Source: Rhizobiales bacterium PAR1
GTDB taxonomy: Bacteria; Pseudomonadota; Alphaproteobacteria; Rhizobiales; Beijerinckiaceae
Length of the DNA: 64,000 nt
Reading direction: 5' to 3'
Assembly (NCBI GenBank): GCA_002256205.1
Contig: NKIW01000005.1
Location: 248,001 to 312,000, forward strand
A program made the position numbers and the translations under genes. The notes under the pieces were generated by a model. It saw nothing but the letters and a program-made list of their open reading frames with translations, did no database searches and had not been told where the DNA came from. Below are positions 21,079 through 29,549 of this stretch, piece by piece. Position 1 is the stretch's first letter, and every line of letters begins with the position of its first letter.

Positions 21079-21693
21079 TCAGCGCGTCGCCACGATGAAG
21101 GCTGTCGCCGCCATGATGCCCGCCGTTGTGCGGTTGATCGCGCGGAGCGCGGATGTCGAGCGCAGCATCGCCCGTGCCCGGCTTGCGAGAAGCACGTAGC
21201 CACAAAAAACAAGGCTCAGCAGCACCGAGGCCGTCAGCGCCAGTTCCACGAGCGCAAGCCAGCTCATCTGATGAGGACTGATGACCAGCGGCAGGATCGA
21301 AAGAAAAAACACCATCGTCTTGGGGTTGCCGAGGGTCAAAAACCACGCGCCGAGAAAGGCTGAAAGGTTGCTTTCCGCCGGAGCATCATTGTCTGTCGCA
21401 AGTGTCTTTGCTGGCGCGTGCCAGATCGACCAGGCGATGAACAGGAGATACGCCGCGCCGGCATACTGGATCGCACGGAACAGCGGCGCATAGGTCTGCG
21501 CGAGCAGCGTCAGGCCAGCCCCCGCCGCCGCAAACCACGTGAGATCCCCGGCAACAAGCCCGAGGATAAAGGCGGCCGATCCTTTGGTGCCGCGCCCGAG
21601 CGTGCGCGTCACGACTGTCGCGACCACCGGGCCGGGCGACGCCACCGCTAGGACATAAACCGGGATGAAGATCAGCAGCGAGGAGAGCGTCAT
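21079..21693 (-). CDS. LysE family translocator
   Basis: A 204-residue inner-membrane exporter of the LysE/RhtB family, with about six hydrophobic segments and the family N-terminal region FIPVYVLAVASPGPVVATVVTR (the SPGP motif). The conserved NPKTMVFFLSILP stretch lies near residue 123. Relatives export amino acids such as homoserine, threonine or lysine; the substrate here cannot be read from sequence. It overlaps the DUF817 gene by four bases (ATGA) and is followed after one base by the small membrane protein. Confidence 0.9.
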   Translation of the reverse strand: MTLSSLLIFIPVYVLAVASPGPVVATVVTRTLGRGTKGSAAFILGLVAGDLTWFAAAGAGLTLLAQTYAPLFRAIQYAGAAYLLFIAWSIWHAPAKTLATDNDAPAESNLSAFLGAWFLTLGNPKTMVFFLSILPLVISPHQMSWLALVELALTASVLLSLVFCGYVLLASRARAMLRSTSALRAINRTTAGIMAATAFIVATR

Positions 21694-22550
21694 GAACTTC
21701 TGTGCGTATCAGGGCCACGGGGTGGATGAACGAGCGTTACCAGCACGAAGCTCAGGAACAGCAGCAAATACCATGAGCCCATCTTGGCGAGGCCGACAAC
21801 GTGCCATGTCGTCTGGCTCGGGTATAGCCATGTCCCGGTATAGGTGCCGATATTCTCGGCGATCCAGAGGAAAATCGCGGTGAGGAAGGCCGCGACCGGC
21901 AAGGGCATCCAGTACTCCTTGAGGTGAGGCCGGAAGGTGATGCGTGTGCGAGCGTAGAGCAGCACGGTGGCGGCCATCAGCGGATAGCGCATGTCCCAGA
22001 CATAGTGATGTGTGAAGAAATTGAGGTAGATTGCAGCCGCGAGCAGCGCCGTGGTCCAGAACGGTGGATAGGACGAAAAACGCATGTCGAAAAGCCGGAT
22101 CGCCCTGACCATGTAGCTTCCGACGCAGGCATACATGAAGCCGGTGAAGAGTGGCACGCCACCGATGCGGATAAGACTCGGCTCGGGATAGGCCCATGAG
22201 CCCATCTTGGTCTTGAAGATCTCCATGATCGTGCCGACGACATGGTAGAGAAAAATCACCATCGCCTCGCGTGGCGTTTCGAGCTTCAGCTTGAGCAGCA
22301 GCACCTGAAGTACCACTGCCGCCAGCGTCAGGAAATCATAGCGCGCGAGGGGCCACTCCGGCTTCCAGAGGGCCTTTGTGCCCAGAATGAGAGCGAGCAT
22401 GATGGCAGCGTAGAGACAGGCCCAGGCCTGCTTGAGGCCGAAGGTGAGGAATTCCGCGGCAAAAAACGGCAGTTTCGGCCGCGCCCAGAGGGCGATGCGC
22501 TTTTCGAGGCTCGTCCGGCCCGAGGAGGTGGGCTCAGGCGACGGCAACAT
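21690..22550 (-). CDS. DUF817 family membrane protein
   Basis: A 286-residue polytopic membrane protein matching DUF817, with about seven to eight hydrophobic segments and conserved aromatic/charged stretches such as FKTKMGSWAYPEPSL and HYVWDMRYPL. The function of the family is unknown. Its start lies 17 bp inside the 3' end of recF, and its end overlaps the LysE gene by four bases, so it is probably cotranscribed with recF and with the other two membrane genes. Confidence 0.85.
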   Translation of the reverse strand: MLPSPEPTSSGRTSLEKRIALWARPKLPFFAAEFLTFGLKQAWACLYAAIMLALILGTKALWKPEWPLARYDFLTLAAVVLQVLLLKLKLETPREAMVIFLYHVVGTIMEIFKTKMGSWAYPEPSLIRIGGVPLFTGFMYACVGSYMVRAIRLFDMRFSSYPPFWTTALLAAAIYLNFFTHHYVWDMRYPLMAATVLLYARTRITFRPHLKEYWMPLPVAAFLTAIFLWIAENIGTYTGTWLYPSQTTWHVVGLAKMGSWYLLLFLSFVLVTLVHPPRGPDTHRSS

Positions 22551-23679
22551 CGAAAACCTTGCCGCCGACGACCGAGAGAATCCGGTTTTCCGCTCCGAGC
22601 CCCTCGAAAAGCAGGCGATCCGTGCCAGTCATGAACACCTGCCCGCCGAGCGCGCGTAGGATGGCAAACAGTGCGTGCCGCCGCTCGGCGTCGAGGTGCG
22701 CGGCGATTTCATCAAGCAGCAGCACTGGCGCTTCGCCGCGCATCTGGCCGATGAGTTTGGCCTGCGCCAGCACAAGGCCGAGCAGCAGCGCCTTCTGCTC
22801 GCCGGTCGAGCATTGCGCGGCAGGCTCACCTTTTGGGCCGTGGATGACCGCAAGATCCGAGACCTGCGGACCGACGAGTGCCCGCCCCGCGCCGCGATCT
22901 CGCGCGCGGCCGTCCCGCAAAGCTGCACGGAACCAGTCCTCGACCTTGAGGGCGGAGTCAGTCGCGAGGTGCGATTCGAGTTCGCCTTCGAGCGCGATGA
23001 TGGCGTGTGGAAACGGCGCCATCGCCTCGGCATCCGCGGCGGCTAGCGCGGAGAGCCGCGAGACAGTCTCCAGTCGCGCAGCCGCGAGCGCAACACCCAG
23101 TTCGGCGATTTCCTGCTCGATGGCATCGAGCCAGCGTGGCGCGGTGTCGAAATCCTCCAGAAGCCGGTTGCGATGCCTCAATGCGTGCTCATAGGCATTC
23201 GCCCGTGTGCCATGGCTCTTGTCGACCGCCAGCACGAGCCGATCCAGAAACCGACGGCGGTCTCCCGCCGCGCCGCGAAACAGCCCGTCCTGATCCGGCG
23301 TCAGCCAGAGAAACGCGAGATGATCGAGAAAGCGGTTGGCGGAGGCAACCGGCTCACGGTCAATCCGGCATTGCCGCTGCGCTTCGCCGGCGACAAGCGC
23401 GGTAGCGAGGAGAATTTCTCCGGTCGGAGAGGCAAGGTCGGTGATTATGGCATAGCCGCCGCGGCCGTCTTTTCGTGGCAGGCTGGTGCCTTGCGCCCGC
23501 CGCAAGCCACGCCCCGGCGAGAGCAGTGAAATCGCCTCAAGGATATTGGTTTTGCCCGCGCCATTCGGCCCGCAGAGCGCCACGAGTGGCGAATCGACAG
23601 CCTGATCCAGCGTCGAGTAACTGCGAAAATCGGTGAGCCGCAGCCGGATGATGCGCGGCTGCGTCTCAGGGCCCGCCAT
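22534..23679 (-). CDS. recF: DNA replication/repair protein RecF
   Basis: A 381-residue SMC-like ATPase that loads RecA at gaps through RecOR. Walker A is GPNGAGKT (37-44), the ABC-type signature is STGEQKALLLGLVLA and Walker B is PVLLLDEIAAHLD. Position directly downstream of dnaN (stop and start three bases apart) is classical. The 3' end overlaps DUF817. Confidence 0.95.
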   Translation of the reverse strand: MAGPETQPRIIRLRLTDFRSYSTLDQAVDSPLVALCGPNGAGKTNILEAISLLSPGRGLRRAQGTSLPRKDGRGGYAIITDLASPTGEILLATALVAGEAQRQCRIDREPVASANRFLDHLAFLWLTPDQDGLFRGAAGDRRRFLDRLVLAVDKSHGTRANAYEHALRHRNRLLEDFDTAPRWLDAIEQEIAELGVALAAARLETVSRLSALAAADAEAMAPFPHAIIALEGELESHLATDSALKVEDWFRAALRDGRARDRGAGRALVGPQVSDLAVIHGPKGEPAAQCSTGEQKALLLGLVLAQAKLIGQMRGEAPVLLLDEIAAHLDAERRHALFAILRALGGQVFMTGTDRLLFEGLGAENRILSVVGGKVFDVAVA

Positions 23680-23681
23680 GA

Positions 23682-24800
23682 TCAGACACGCATCGGCATC
23701 AGCACGTAGAGGCTCGGCGCACCCTCACGGTCCTGAAGCAGAGTGGGGGAGCCGGGGTCAGCGAGCTTGAGGAGCGCGGTATCGCCTTCAAGTTGGCCGA
23801 TGATGTCGAGCAGGTAGCGCGCGTTGAAGCCGATTTCGAGCGGCGTCGCCTCGTAATCGACCGCGAGTTCCTCGATCGCCTGCCCGGCATCGGGGTTATG
23901 GACCGAAAGTGTCAACTTGCCGTCGCCGAGAGAGAATTTCACCGCGCGGCCCCGCTCGGACGAAATCGTCGAGACGCGGTCGACGGAGCGCGCGAATTCA
24001 TCGCGATCCACGGTCAGGAACTTGTCGTTCCGCTGCGGAATGACGCGGCCATAATCAGGGAAGGTACCGTCGATCAGCTTCGAGGTCAGCACGATGGAGC
24101 CAACATTGATGCGAATCTTGACGCTGGAAAGCTCAACGCCGACGCGGGCCTCATTGTCGCCCAGCAGCTTCTGGAGCTCCGCGACCGTCTTGCGTGGCAC
24201 GATGATGCCCGGCATGCCAATCGAGCCGGCCGGGGCAGTGGTATCGCAAAGCGCGAGGCGATGGCCATCGGTCGCGACAGCACGCAGCCGCGTCTCCGTG
24301 CTGATTTCGGCGGCATGGAGGTAAATGCCGTTGAGATAATAGCGCGTCTCTTCGGTCGAGATCGCGAACTGCGTTTTCTCGATCAGCGTACGAAGATCGC
24401 CAGCCGAAATTTCGAAGCGATGACTCATCTCGCCCGGCGCGAGGTCCGGGAAGTCACTTTCCGGCAGCGTTTGCAGCGAAAAGCGCGAGCGGCCCGAGCG
24501 CAAGGAAACTTGGCCGGACTGGCCATCCTGCTCAAGGCTGACCTGCGAACCATCGGCGAGCTTGCGCACGATGTCGTAGAGCACATGCGCGGGCACGGTC
24601 GTGGTGCCGGCCTCGGTGACTTCCGCCGGGATGATCTCGACAATATCGATATCGAGATCGGTCGCCTTGAGCGAAAGCTCACGCCCATCGGCCCGGATCA
24701 GCACGTTCGCGAGAATCGGAATCGTATTGCGCCGTTCCACGACGCGATGCACATGCCCGAGAGCCTTAAGCAAGGCGGCCTGTTCAACCGTAACCTTCAT
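23682..24800 (-). CDS. dnaN: DNA polymerase III beta subunit (sliding clamp)
   Basis: A 372-residue sliding clamp, the normal length, with three repeated clamp domains and the conserved C-terminus LYVLMPMRV, where the clamp ends in the family M-P-M-R-V/L motif. It encircles DNA and tethers polymerase III and other clamp-binding proteins. It lies 163 bp downstream of dnaA and just ahead of recF on the same strand. Confidence 0.97.
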   Translation of the reverse strand: MKVTVEQAALLKALGHVHRVVERRNTIPILANVLIRADGRELSLKATDLDIDIVEIIPAEVTEAGTTTVPAHVLYDIVRKLADGSQVSLEQDGQSGQVSLRSGRSRFSLQTLPESDFPDLAPGEMSHRFEISAGDLRTLIEKTQFAISTEETRYYLNGIYLHAAEISTETRLRAVATDGHRLALCDTTAPAGSIGMPGIIVPRKTVAELQKLLGDNEARVGVELSSVKIRINVGSIVLTSKLIDGTFPDYGRVIPQRNDKFLTVDRDEFARSVDRVSTISSERGRAVKFSLGDGKLTLSVHNPDAGQAIEELAVDYEATPLEIGFNARYLLDIIGQLEGDTALLKLADPGSPTLLQDREGAPSLYVLMPMRV

Positions 24801-24909
24801 CGTCCCGCTTCCGTCCCGTACTTGAACAAAACCGCCCCGGATGAGGCGGCGTGTTCAGCATCATCGAATGAGCAGGAAACGATGGCGCGTCAGCCGCAAA
24901 AGCGCAAGG

Positions 24910-24938
24910 GCAGGGCAGCAAATTCGCGCCCGCCCTGC
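24910..24938 (-). terminator. Hairpin in the dnaA-dnaN gap
   Basis: On the minus strand GCAGGGC-N15-GCCCTGC lies 26 bp after the dnaA stop and is followed by CCTTGCGCTTTTG. The U-run is poor, so it may attenuate rather than terminate dnaA transcription before dnaN. Confidence 0.35.
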
Positions 24939-24963
24939 ACAGGAATCATAATGGCTCCGGAGC

Positions 24964-26505
24964 TTATTCCTGAAGCATGCGCTTGAGGTGATCGATCTCG
25001 CCGGCCAGTTCCTGATCGGTTGTCACCATGCCCTCGATCTTGCGGACAGCGTGCAGCACCGTCGTGTGATCGCGTCCGCCGAAGCGTCGCCCGATTTCGG
25101 GAAGCGAACGCAGTGTCAGCGATTTCGCCAGATACATCGCGATCTGGCGCGGCCGCACCACCGTTGCTGTGCGGCGCGAGGACAGGATATCCGCGCGACT
25201 CACGTTGTAGTGGTTGGCAACAAGACGCTGGATATCCTCGATTTTCACCCGACGCGGTTCGCGATGACGGATCAGATCGCGGATCGCCTCCTCGGCGGCA
25301 GGAATATCCAGCACGCCGCCCGTGAGCGTCGCATGCGCCAGAAGCCGGTTGACCGCGCCTTCGAGATCGCGCCCGTTCGAGGTGATCATGCGGGCAACGT
25401 AGGCGATAACATCCGGTGGCACTTCAAACGCCGGAAGATGGGCTTTTGCCACCTGAATGCGGCATTCCAGGATCTTGATGCGCAGGGCATCGTCGAGCGC
25501 GCCGATCTCAACCACAAGGCCGCCGGCCAGGCGCGACTGGACACGCTCCTCAAGGCCCTCAAGATCAGACGGCGCACGATCCGCAGCGACGATCACCTGT
25601 TTGCCGGAATCGATCAACGCATTGAGCGTATGGCAGAATTCCTGTTGGCTCTTCGGTCCGTGCAGGAACTGCGCATCATCAATGATGAGGATATCGATGC
25701 CGCGGAGGTATTCCTTGAAGGCAATCGCGGTCTGCGCCTTGAGCGAGGCGACAAAGCCATACATGAAGCGCTCGGCGGTGAGATACAGCACCCGCCGGCC
25801 CGAAGCCTCGATCATCTGCGCGGCGCCCTGAAGGAGATGTGTCTTCCCGAGGCCGACGCTGGCATGAACGAACAGTGGGTTGAACACGGGCATGTCATTT
25901 GGCTTGGCCTGAACGATTTGCATCGCCGCAGCATGCGCCATGATATTGGAGCGCCCGACTTGAAACGAGGGCAGTACGAGGCGCTTGTCCAGCGGCGAGC
26001 CGACCTGATGATCGCCCTCGACCGGGTGGAGTTCGCTGGCAGGACGGGGCTCCACCGGGTGTCCGCCCGTATCCCGACCCTGGGGGCGCTGCGGCGTCGA
26101 ATCCGTAGCGGTGATCTTGCGCGGCGCTTCTGCCATGCGGGCCGGTGTTTCCGGGCGTGAGGCCGGGCGAATGCCGGCGACCCGCATGGTGATCACGATC
26201 TGCGAGAGATTGGCGTCTTCGCGGCGAAAATGAGCGGCAATCTTCTCGAGAAAATGCTGCTGGATCCAGTTGCGCAGGAACTTCGTCGGTACCGACAGGG
26301 TCACGACCGGCGGCACGACTTCCGCAAGTTCGAGGCACTTGAACCAGCTTGCATAGACATCCTCGCCGAGTTCCGCCCGGAGGCGCCGCTGGACCCGCTC
26401 CCATGACGAGGCCGCGCGCTGGAGGGTGTCATGCGGAAGGGCCTCCGTCGATGTTTCCATCAGGTCTTCCGCATGCAGGGTCTCGGCCGATTTCAGCATT
26501 GTCAT
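24964..26505 (-). CDS. dnaA: Chromosomal replication initiator DnaA
   Basis: A 513-residue initiator. Domain I spans about 30-110 (WERVQRRLRAELGEDVYASW). A variable Pro/Glu-rich linker of about 70 residues follows. The AAA+ domain has Walker A VGLGKTHL (about 217-224) and Walker B LIIDDAQF (about 273-280). The C-terminal DNA-binding domain carries the DnaA signature GGRDHTTVLHAVRKIE. It unwinds oriC. The ATG at 26505 was preferred over a longer frame to 26580 that would pass through a hairpin in the leader; an ATG at 26499 is also possible. Upstream lies the 770-bp gap to rpsT with CtrA and GANTC sites. Confidence 0.96.
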   Translation of the reverse strand: MTMLKSAETLHAEDLMETSTEALPHDTLQRAASSWERVQRRLRAELGEDVYASWFKCLELAEVVPPVVTLSVPTKFLRNWIQQHFLEKIAAHFRREDANLSQIVITMRVAGIRPASRPETPARMAEAPRKITATDSTPQRPQGRDTGGHPVEPRPASELHPVEGDHQVGSPLDKRLVLPSFQVGRSNIMAHAAAMQIVQAKPNDMPVFNPLFVHASVGLGKTHLLQGAAQMIEASGRRVLYLTAERFMYGFVASLKAQTAIAFKEYLRGIDILIIDDAQFLHGPKSQQEFCHTLNALIDSGKQVIVAADRAPSDLEGLEERVQSRLAGGLVVEIGALDDALRIKILECRIQVAKAHLPAFEVPPDVIAYVARMITSNGRDLEGAVNRLLAHATLTGGVLDIPAAEEAIRDLIRHREPRRVKIEDIQRLVANHYNVSRADILSSRRTATVVRPRQIAMYLAKSLTLRSLPEIGRRFGGRDHTTVLHAVRKIEGMVTTDQELAGEIDHLKRMLQE

Positions 26506-26559
26506 TCTCGTCACGTCGGTCACCCGCGTAGGTGAGGTCTTGCAAAATAAGAACAGTGC

Positions 26560-26576
26560 TATCGACAGGGTCGATA
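26560..26576. repeat. Hairpin in the presumed dnaA leader
   Basis: TATCGAC-AGG-GTCGATA is a perfect 7-bp inverted repeat with a 3-nt loop, about 55 bp ahead of the dnaA ATG. A shorter one (CACC-N6-GGTG) lies at 26521-26534. Both would be in the 5' leader if transcription starts upstream. Confidence 0.6.
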
Positions 26577-26677
26577 ACAATCCATTCGACTAAATTTCCG
26601 GGATCGTGTCCGTCAGAAAGCAGAAACGCAAAGGCGAGGCTAAACCAAGCCTAACTCAACTTTATTCTTTCTGTGGA

Positions 26678-26699
26678 AGCTGCACCTTTCAGTGCAGCT
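26678..26699. repeat. Perfect 8-bp stem hairpin upstream of dnaA
   Basis: AGCTGCAC-CTTTCA-GTGCAGCT is a perfect inverted repeat. No U-run follows on either strand, so it is more likely a leader structure or operator than a terminator. Confidence 0.6.
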
Positions 26700-26781
26700 G
26701 GTCTTTGATCAATCACATTGCCCCCTTGCTCTGTGATCGCTGACTGGCAAAGCCATTCAAGTGGCCCGCCCCGTTCTTTCG

Positions 26782-26796
26782 TTAAAGAGTTCTTAA
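26782..26796. promoter_or_regulatory. Consensus CtrA binding site upstream of dnaA
   Basis: TTAA-AGAGTTC-TTAA exactly matches the TTAA-N7-TTAA CtrA consensus, and the flanking G and C extend it to the palindrome GTTAAAGAGTTCTTAAC. In GC-rich DNA such a site is rare by chance. It lies about 280 bp upstream of the dnaA start, where CtrA could link dnaA expression to the cell cycle. A CCCCC/GGGGG hairpin (26798-26813) directly adjoins it. Confidence 0.65.
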
Positions 26797-26823
26797 CCCC
26801 CCGACAGAGGGGGCGCAACAACG

Positions 26824-27159
26824 GAATCTGGCGCTCGCCAAACAGCCTCCCGGTCCCCTCATTGTGCCTTTGTGAAGGTGCGGTGACAGACGAAATTTAA
26901 GTCGTTGATTCGTTCATTCAAATCCGGTTTTCGTCTGCCGACGGGACATGTCGTTACGCCTACGGAATAGTTGTCGGGCGTCTCGCAAGCGCATCCTGAA
27001 AAGCCCACAGGATTCTTTTCGATTCTTAGTCTTGTTGTCTAATCATATGAAATAAATAGAGAAATTCTGCGCGATCCGACTCTTGATGAACCTTGGATCG
27101 CGCAAAAGTTGCAAACCGAGAGTCAAGCGGGAATCCGCGTGTGAAACGCAAAATGATTC
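26824..27159. promoter_or_regulatory. Cluster of eight GANTC (CcrM methylation) sites
   Basis: GANTC sites start at 26824, 26907, 27011, 27021, 27078, 27120, 27131 and 27155: eight in about 335 bp, where one or two would be expected at random. GANTC is the target of the cell-cycle methyltransferase CcrM in alphaproteobacteria, whose methylation state gates promoters such as that of dnaA. Confidence 0.7.
27068..27104. repeat. 10-bp inverted repeat with GANTC in the loop
   Basis: TGCGCGATCC and GGATCGCGCA are perfect inverted repeats separated by 17 nt containing GACTC. The minus strand continues into T-rich sequence (GAATTTC), so it could be a back-up terminator for rpsT or a protein-binding dyad. 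Confidence 0.6.
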
Positions 27160-27216
27160 TTGCGTGGCAAAAGGGTTAACGCCGACAGTTGGGCGCGGCA
27201 CGGTCCCTTCGGGCAC

Positions 27217-27245
27217 AAAAAAACGCGCCCCGTGAGGAGCGCGTT
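27217..27245 (-). terminator. Intrinsic terminator of rpsT
   Basis: On the minus strand AACGCGC-N10-GCGCGTT is followed by a run of seven T, 31 bp after the rpsT stop. This is a textbook intrinsic terminator and separates rpsT transcription from dnaA. Confidence 0.9.
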
Positions 27246-27275
27246 CCTGAAGACCTGAAAGGTCGTAAAAGAAGC

Positions 27276-27542
27276 TCAGGCCGAGAGCGTCTTGATCCGG
27301 CGAACAAGGCGCGACACCTTGCGGGCAGCTGCGTTCTTGTGAACGACGCCCTTCTGCGCTGCACGGACCAATTCGGGTTCCGCAAGCTTCATCGCCGCAA
27401 CCGCCGCCGCCTGATCGCCCTTGGCGATGGCTTCCTCGACGTTGCGCACCGAGGTCCGCATGCGGCTACGGCGCGACTTGTTGACTTCCGTACGACGGAC
27501 CGCTTGGCGCGCCGCCTTCTTGGCTGATTTCGTATTCGCCAT
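27276..27542 (-). CDS. rpsT: 30S ribosomal protein S20
   Basis: An 88-residue, strongly basic protein with the S20 N-terminus [13 protein letters not shown] and C-terminus [12 protein letters not shown]. It binds 16S rRNA in the small subunit. GGAG lies ahead of the ATG at 27542. It is followed by a strong intrinsic terminator; position upstream of dnaA is conserved in Hyphomicrobiales. The 263 bp upstream (27543-27805) show no gene and probably carry its promoter. Confidence 0.98.
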   Translation of the reverse strand: MANTKSAKKAARQAVRRTEVNKSRRSRMRTSVRNVEEAIAKGDQAAAVAAMKLAEPELVRAAQKGVVHKNAAARKVSRLVRRIKTLSA

Positions 27543-27805
27543 CGACTATGGGACTCCGACCCGCTAACCATTTTCCCGCTGTCCCGGTTGTCCGGAACGG
27601 GCGGGGTTCATTCAATCCGCACTCTCGTCGACTGGTCCGAACGATCGGGAGCCCGTTTGGGGCAGCCAGAACCAACCAGAGTGGCGAGAAAACCAAAACG
27701 CGCCGAAACCCGGCGCGAGAGCGGTCCCTTTGCCATCTTATCCGCCGCCGGTCAATCCCTATCCGCAACGTGCGGTATAGCTTTTGTCCAAGAGGCGGCT
27801 TTTGC

Positions 27806-28606
27806 TCAAGAGAACAGCGTCCTGATCCATTGGCCCACCGGGTGGGCTGGATCAAGCATCAATCTCAGCGCCATCCCGATTGAAACCAGCACCACCAGCG
27901 GGCGCACCAGCGCGCCGCCGAATTTCAACGCTGTGCGCGCTCCGAGCCAGGCACCGGTGGCGGAGGCTGCCCCCATCGCCAGCCCCAGAGGCACCAGAAT
28001 ATGCCCGGCCAGCGCAAAGAAGATCAGCGCGCCAAGGTTTGAGGCCAAATTCATCAGCTTGGTATGCGCAATCGCCCGCATCATCCCCAGCCCGCAAGCC
28101 AGGATCAGTCCGATCAAATAGAAAGTGCCTGCGCCGGGCCCGAAGACGCCGTCATAAATGCCGATGCCGAGCCCGAAGCTGAGTGTGAACGCCGGAATAC
28201 CCATGCGCGGTCTGGCATCCTGATCGCCGAGCTTGGGCGACATCAGCACATAGATCGCGATGGCAATCAGAATGAAGGGGATCATGAGCCTGAGCACGGC
28301 TGTCGGCGCAAGATGGGCGATCAGCGCCCCCAGAACGCCGCCGCAGAACGCCGCGCCAAAGAGCGGCAGGATGAGATGTTTCTCCAACCGTCCGGCACGC
28401 CAGAAGGTCAGCGCCGAGGAGGCGACACCAAAGGTGCCTTGCAGCTTGTTGGTCGCTACCGCGCTGACAGGTGAAAGCCCAGCCAGCAGCAACGCCGGCA
28501 CCGTGATCAGCCCGCCACCGCCTGCGATAGCGTCGACGAAGCCCGCAGCGAAGGCCGCGAGCACCAAGAGTAGCGCAGTCGTCAGGGAGACGCCGAGGTC
28601 AAACAC
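27806..28606 (-). CDS. TauE/SafE (TSUP) family membrane transporter
   Basis: A 266-residue polytopic membrane protein with about eight hydrophobic segments and the TSUP N-terminal motif AGFVDAIAGGGGLITVPALL. Relatives export sulfite, sulfoacetate or other organosulfur anions; the substrate here is unknown. The start codon is GTG at 28606, preceded by GGAGG at a slightly long spacing of 11. It lies 33 bp downstream of the enoyl-CoA hydratase gene on the same strand and ahead of rpsT. Confidence 0.9.
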   Translation of the reverse strand: MFDLGVSLTTALLLVLAAFAAGFVDAIAGGGGLITVPALLLAGLSPVSAVATNKLQGTFGVASSALTFWRAGRLEKHLILPLFGAAFCGGVLGALIAHLAPTAVLRLMIPFILIAIAIYVLMSPKLGDQDARPRMGIPAFTLSFGLGIGIYDGVFGPGAGTFYLIGLILACGLGMMRAIAHTKLMNLASNLGALIFFALAGHILVPLGLAMGAASATGAWLGARTALKFGGALVRPLVVLVSIGMALRLMLDPAHPVGQWIRTLFS

Positions 28607-28639
28607 GGGATTCGGCGCCTCCGGGCCAGACGTTCAGGA

Positions 28640-29419
28640 TTAGCCGTGGAAGTTCGGCTTACGCTTCTCGACGAAAGCCGCCATGCCTTCCTTCTGGCCG
28701 GGGCTGGCAAAAAGGCCCTGGAACACGCGGCGCTCGAAGCGCACGCCCTCGGCGAGTGTGACCTCGAAAGCCCGGTTCACCGATTCCTTGTTGAGGAGAA
28801 CGGATTCGGGCGAGAACTCCGCTATGGTCGTTGCGGCGGCCAGTGCTTCCTCGACCAACTTTTCGACGGGGACAATGCGCGAGACAAGGCCAGAACGCTC
28901 GGCCTCATGCACGTCCATCATCCGGCCCGTGAGGCACATGTCCATGGCTTTCGCTTTGCCGACCGCGCGCGTCAGGCGCTGCGAACCGCCCCAGCCCGGC
29001 ATGACGCCAAGCTTGATTTCCGGCTGGCCGAACTTGGCATTCTCCGCCGCAATGATGAAATCGCAGAGCATGGCGACTTCACAGCCACCACCGAGCGCAA
29101 AGCCTGCGACGGCCGCGATAATCGGCTTGCGAACACGTGCAATGGCATCCCAGCCGCCGCCGAAATCCATGAGGTAGCTGTCGGGATAGCCGAGATCCTG
29201 CATCTCCTTGATGTCAGCGCCAGCGGCGAAGGCCTTCTCGGAGCCGGTGATCACCATCGCGCCGATGTTCTTGTCCGCGTCGAAGGCTGCGAGCGCATCG
29301 CAAACATCAATCGTCACCTGCCGGTTGAGCGCATTGAGCGCCTGCGGGCGATTGAAGCGTATGAGGCCGACGCGGCCATGGGTTTCGATCAGGATAGTCT
29401 CGTAAGTCTTGCTGCTCAT
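28640..29419 (-). CDS. Enoyl-CoA hydratase (crotonase family)
   Basis: A 259-residue crotonase. The oxyanion-hole residues lie in [10 protein letters not shown] and [13 protein letters not shown], and the two catalytic glutamates are in GGGCEV and FGQPEIKLG, so hydratase activity on trans-2-enoyl-CoA is expected. The ATG at 29419 follows GGAGGAGA and gives the usual N-terminus [10 protein letters not shown]; an open frame to 29506 has no such site. An enoyl-CoA hydratase near mutM and rpsT is a common arrangement in Hyphomicrobiales. It is related to, but clearly distinct from, the crotonase gene at 48.2 kb. Confidence 0.94.
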   Translation of the reverse strand: MSSKTYETILIETHGRVGLIRFNRPQALNALNRQVTIDVCDALAAFDADKNIGAMVITGSEKAFAAGADIKEMQDLGYPDSYLMDFGGGWDAIARVRKPIIAAVAGFALGGGCEVAMLCDFIIAAENAKFGQPEIKLGVMPGWGGSQRLTRAVGKAKAMDMCLTGRMMDVHEAERSGLVSRIVPVEKLVEEALAAATTIAEFSPESVLLNKESVNRAFEVTLAEGVRFERRVFQGLFASPGQKEGMAAFVEKRKPNFHG

Positions 29420-29549
29420 GATGGTGTCTCCTCCGCTATCGGCATAGCGCGCGCCGCCCGGCCTGTGTAGCCCTCGAAAGGGCTGAACCGTTCCGCGCGC
29501 ATGCACACGCTATCATCCTGCGCCAGGCCCGCTGTCGTCCGGTAGACAG

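Larger units (their letters stand above)
26506..27275. promoter_or_regulatory. dnaA-rpsT intergenic region (dnaA control region)
   Basis: This is the only stretch longer than 300 bases without a gene. It begins after the rpsT terminator and ends at the dnaA start. It holds a consensus CtrA site, eight GANTC sites, several perfect inverted repeats and an AT-rich patch around 27011-27067. No open frame with coding character was found on either strand. No good DnaA box (TTATCCACA) was seen: the best hits match only 5-6 of 9 bases, at about 26672 and 27001. It is best read as a large, regulated dnaA promoter/leader rather than a proven origin. Confidence 0.65.

Noticed and set aside
26506-27275. 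Chromosome origin (oriC)
   Set aside because: The location beside dnaA and an AT-rich patch are suggestive, but no good DnaA box was found, and in several Hyphomicrobiales the origin lies elsewhere. A GC-skew analysis of the genome would decide.
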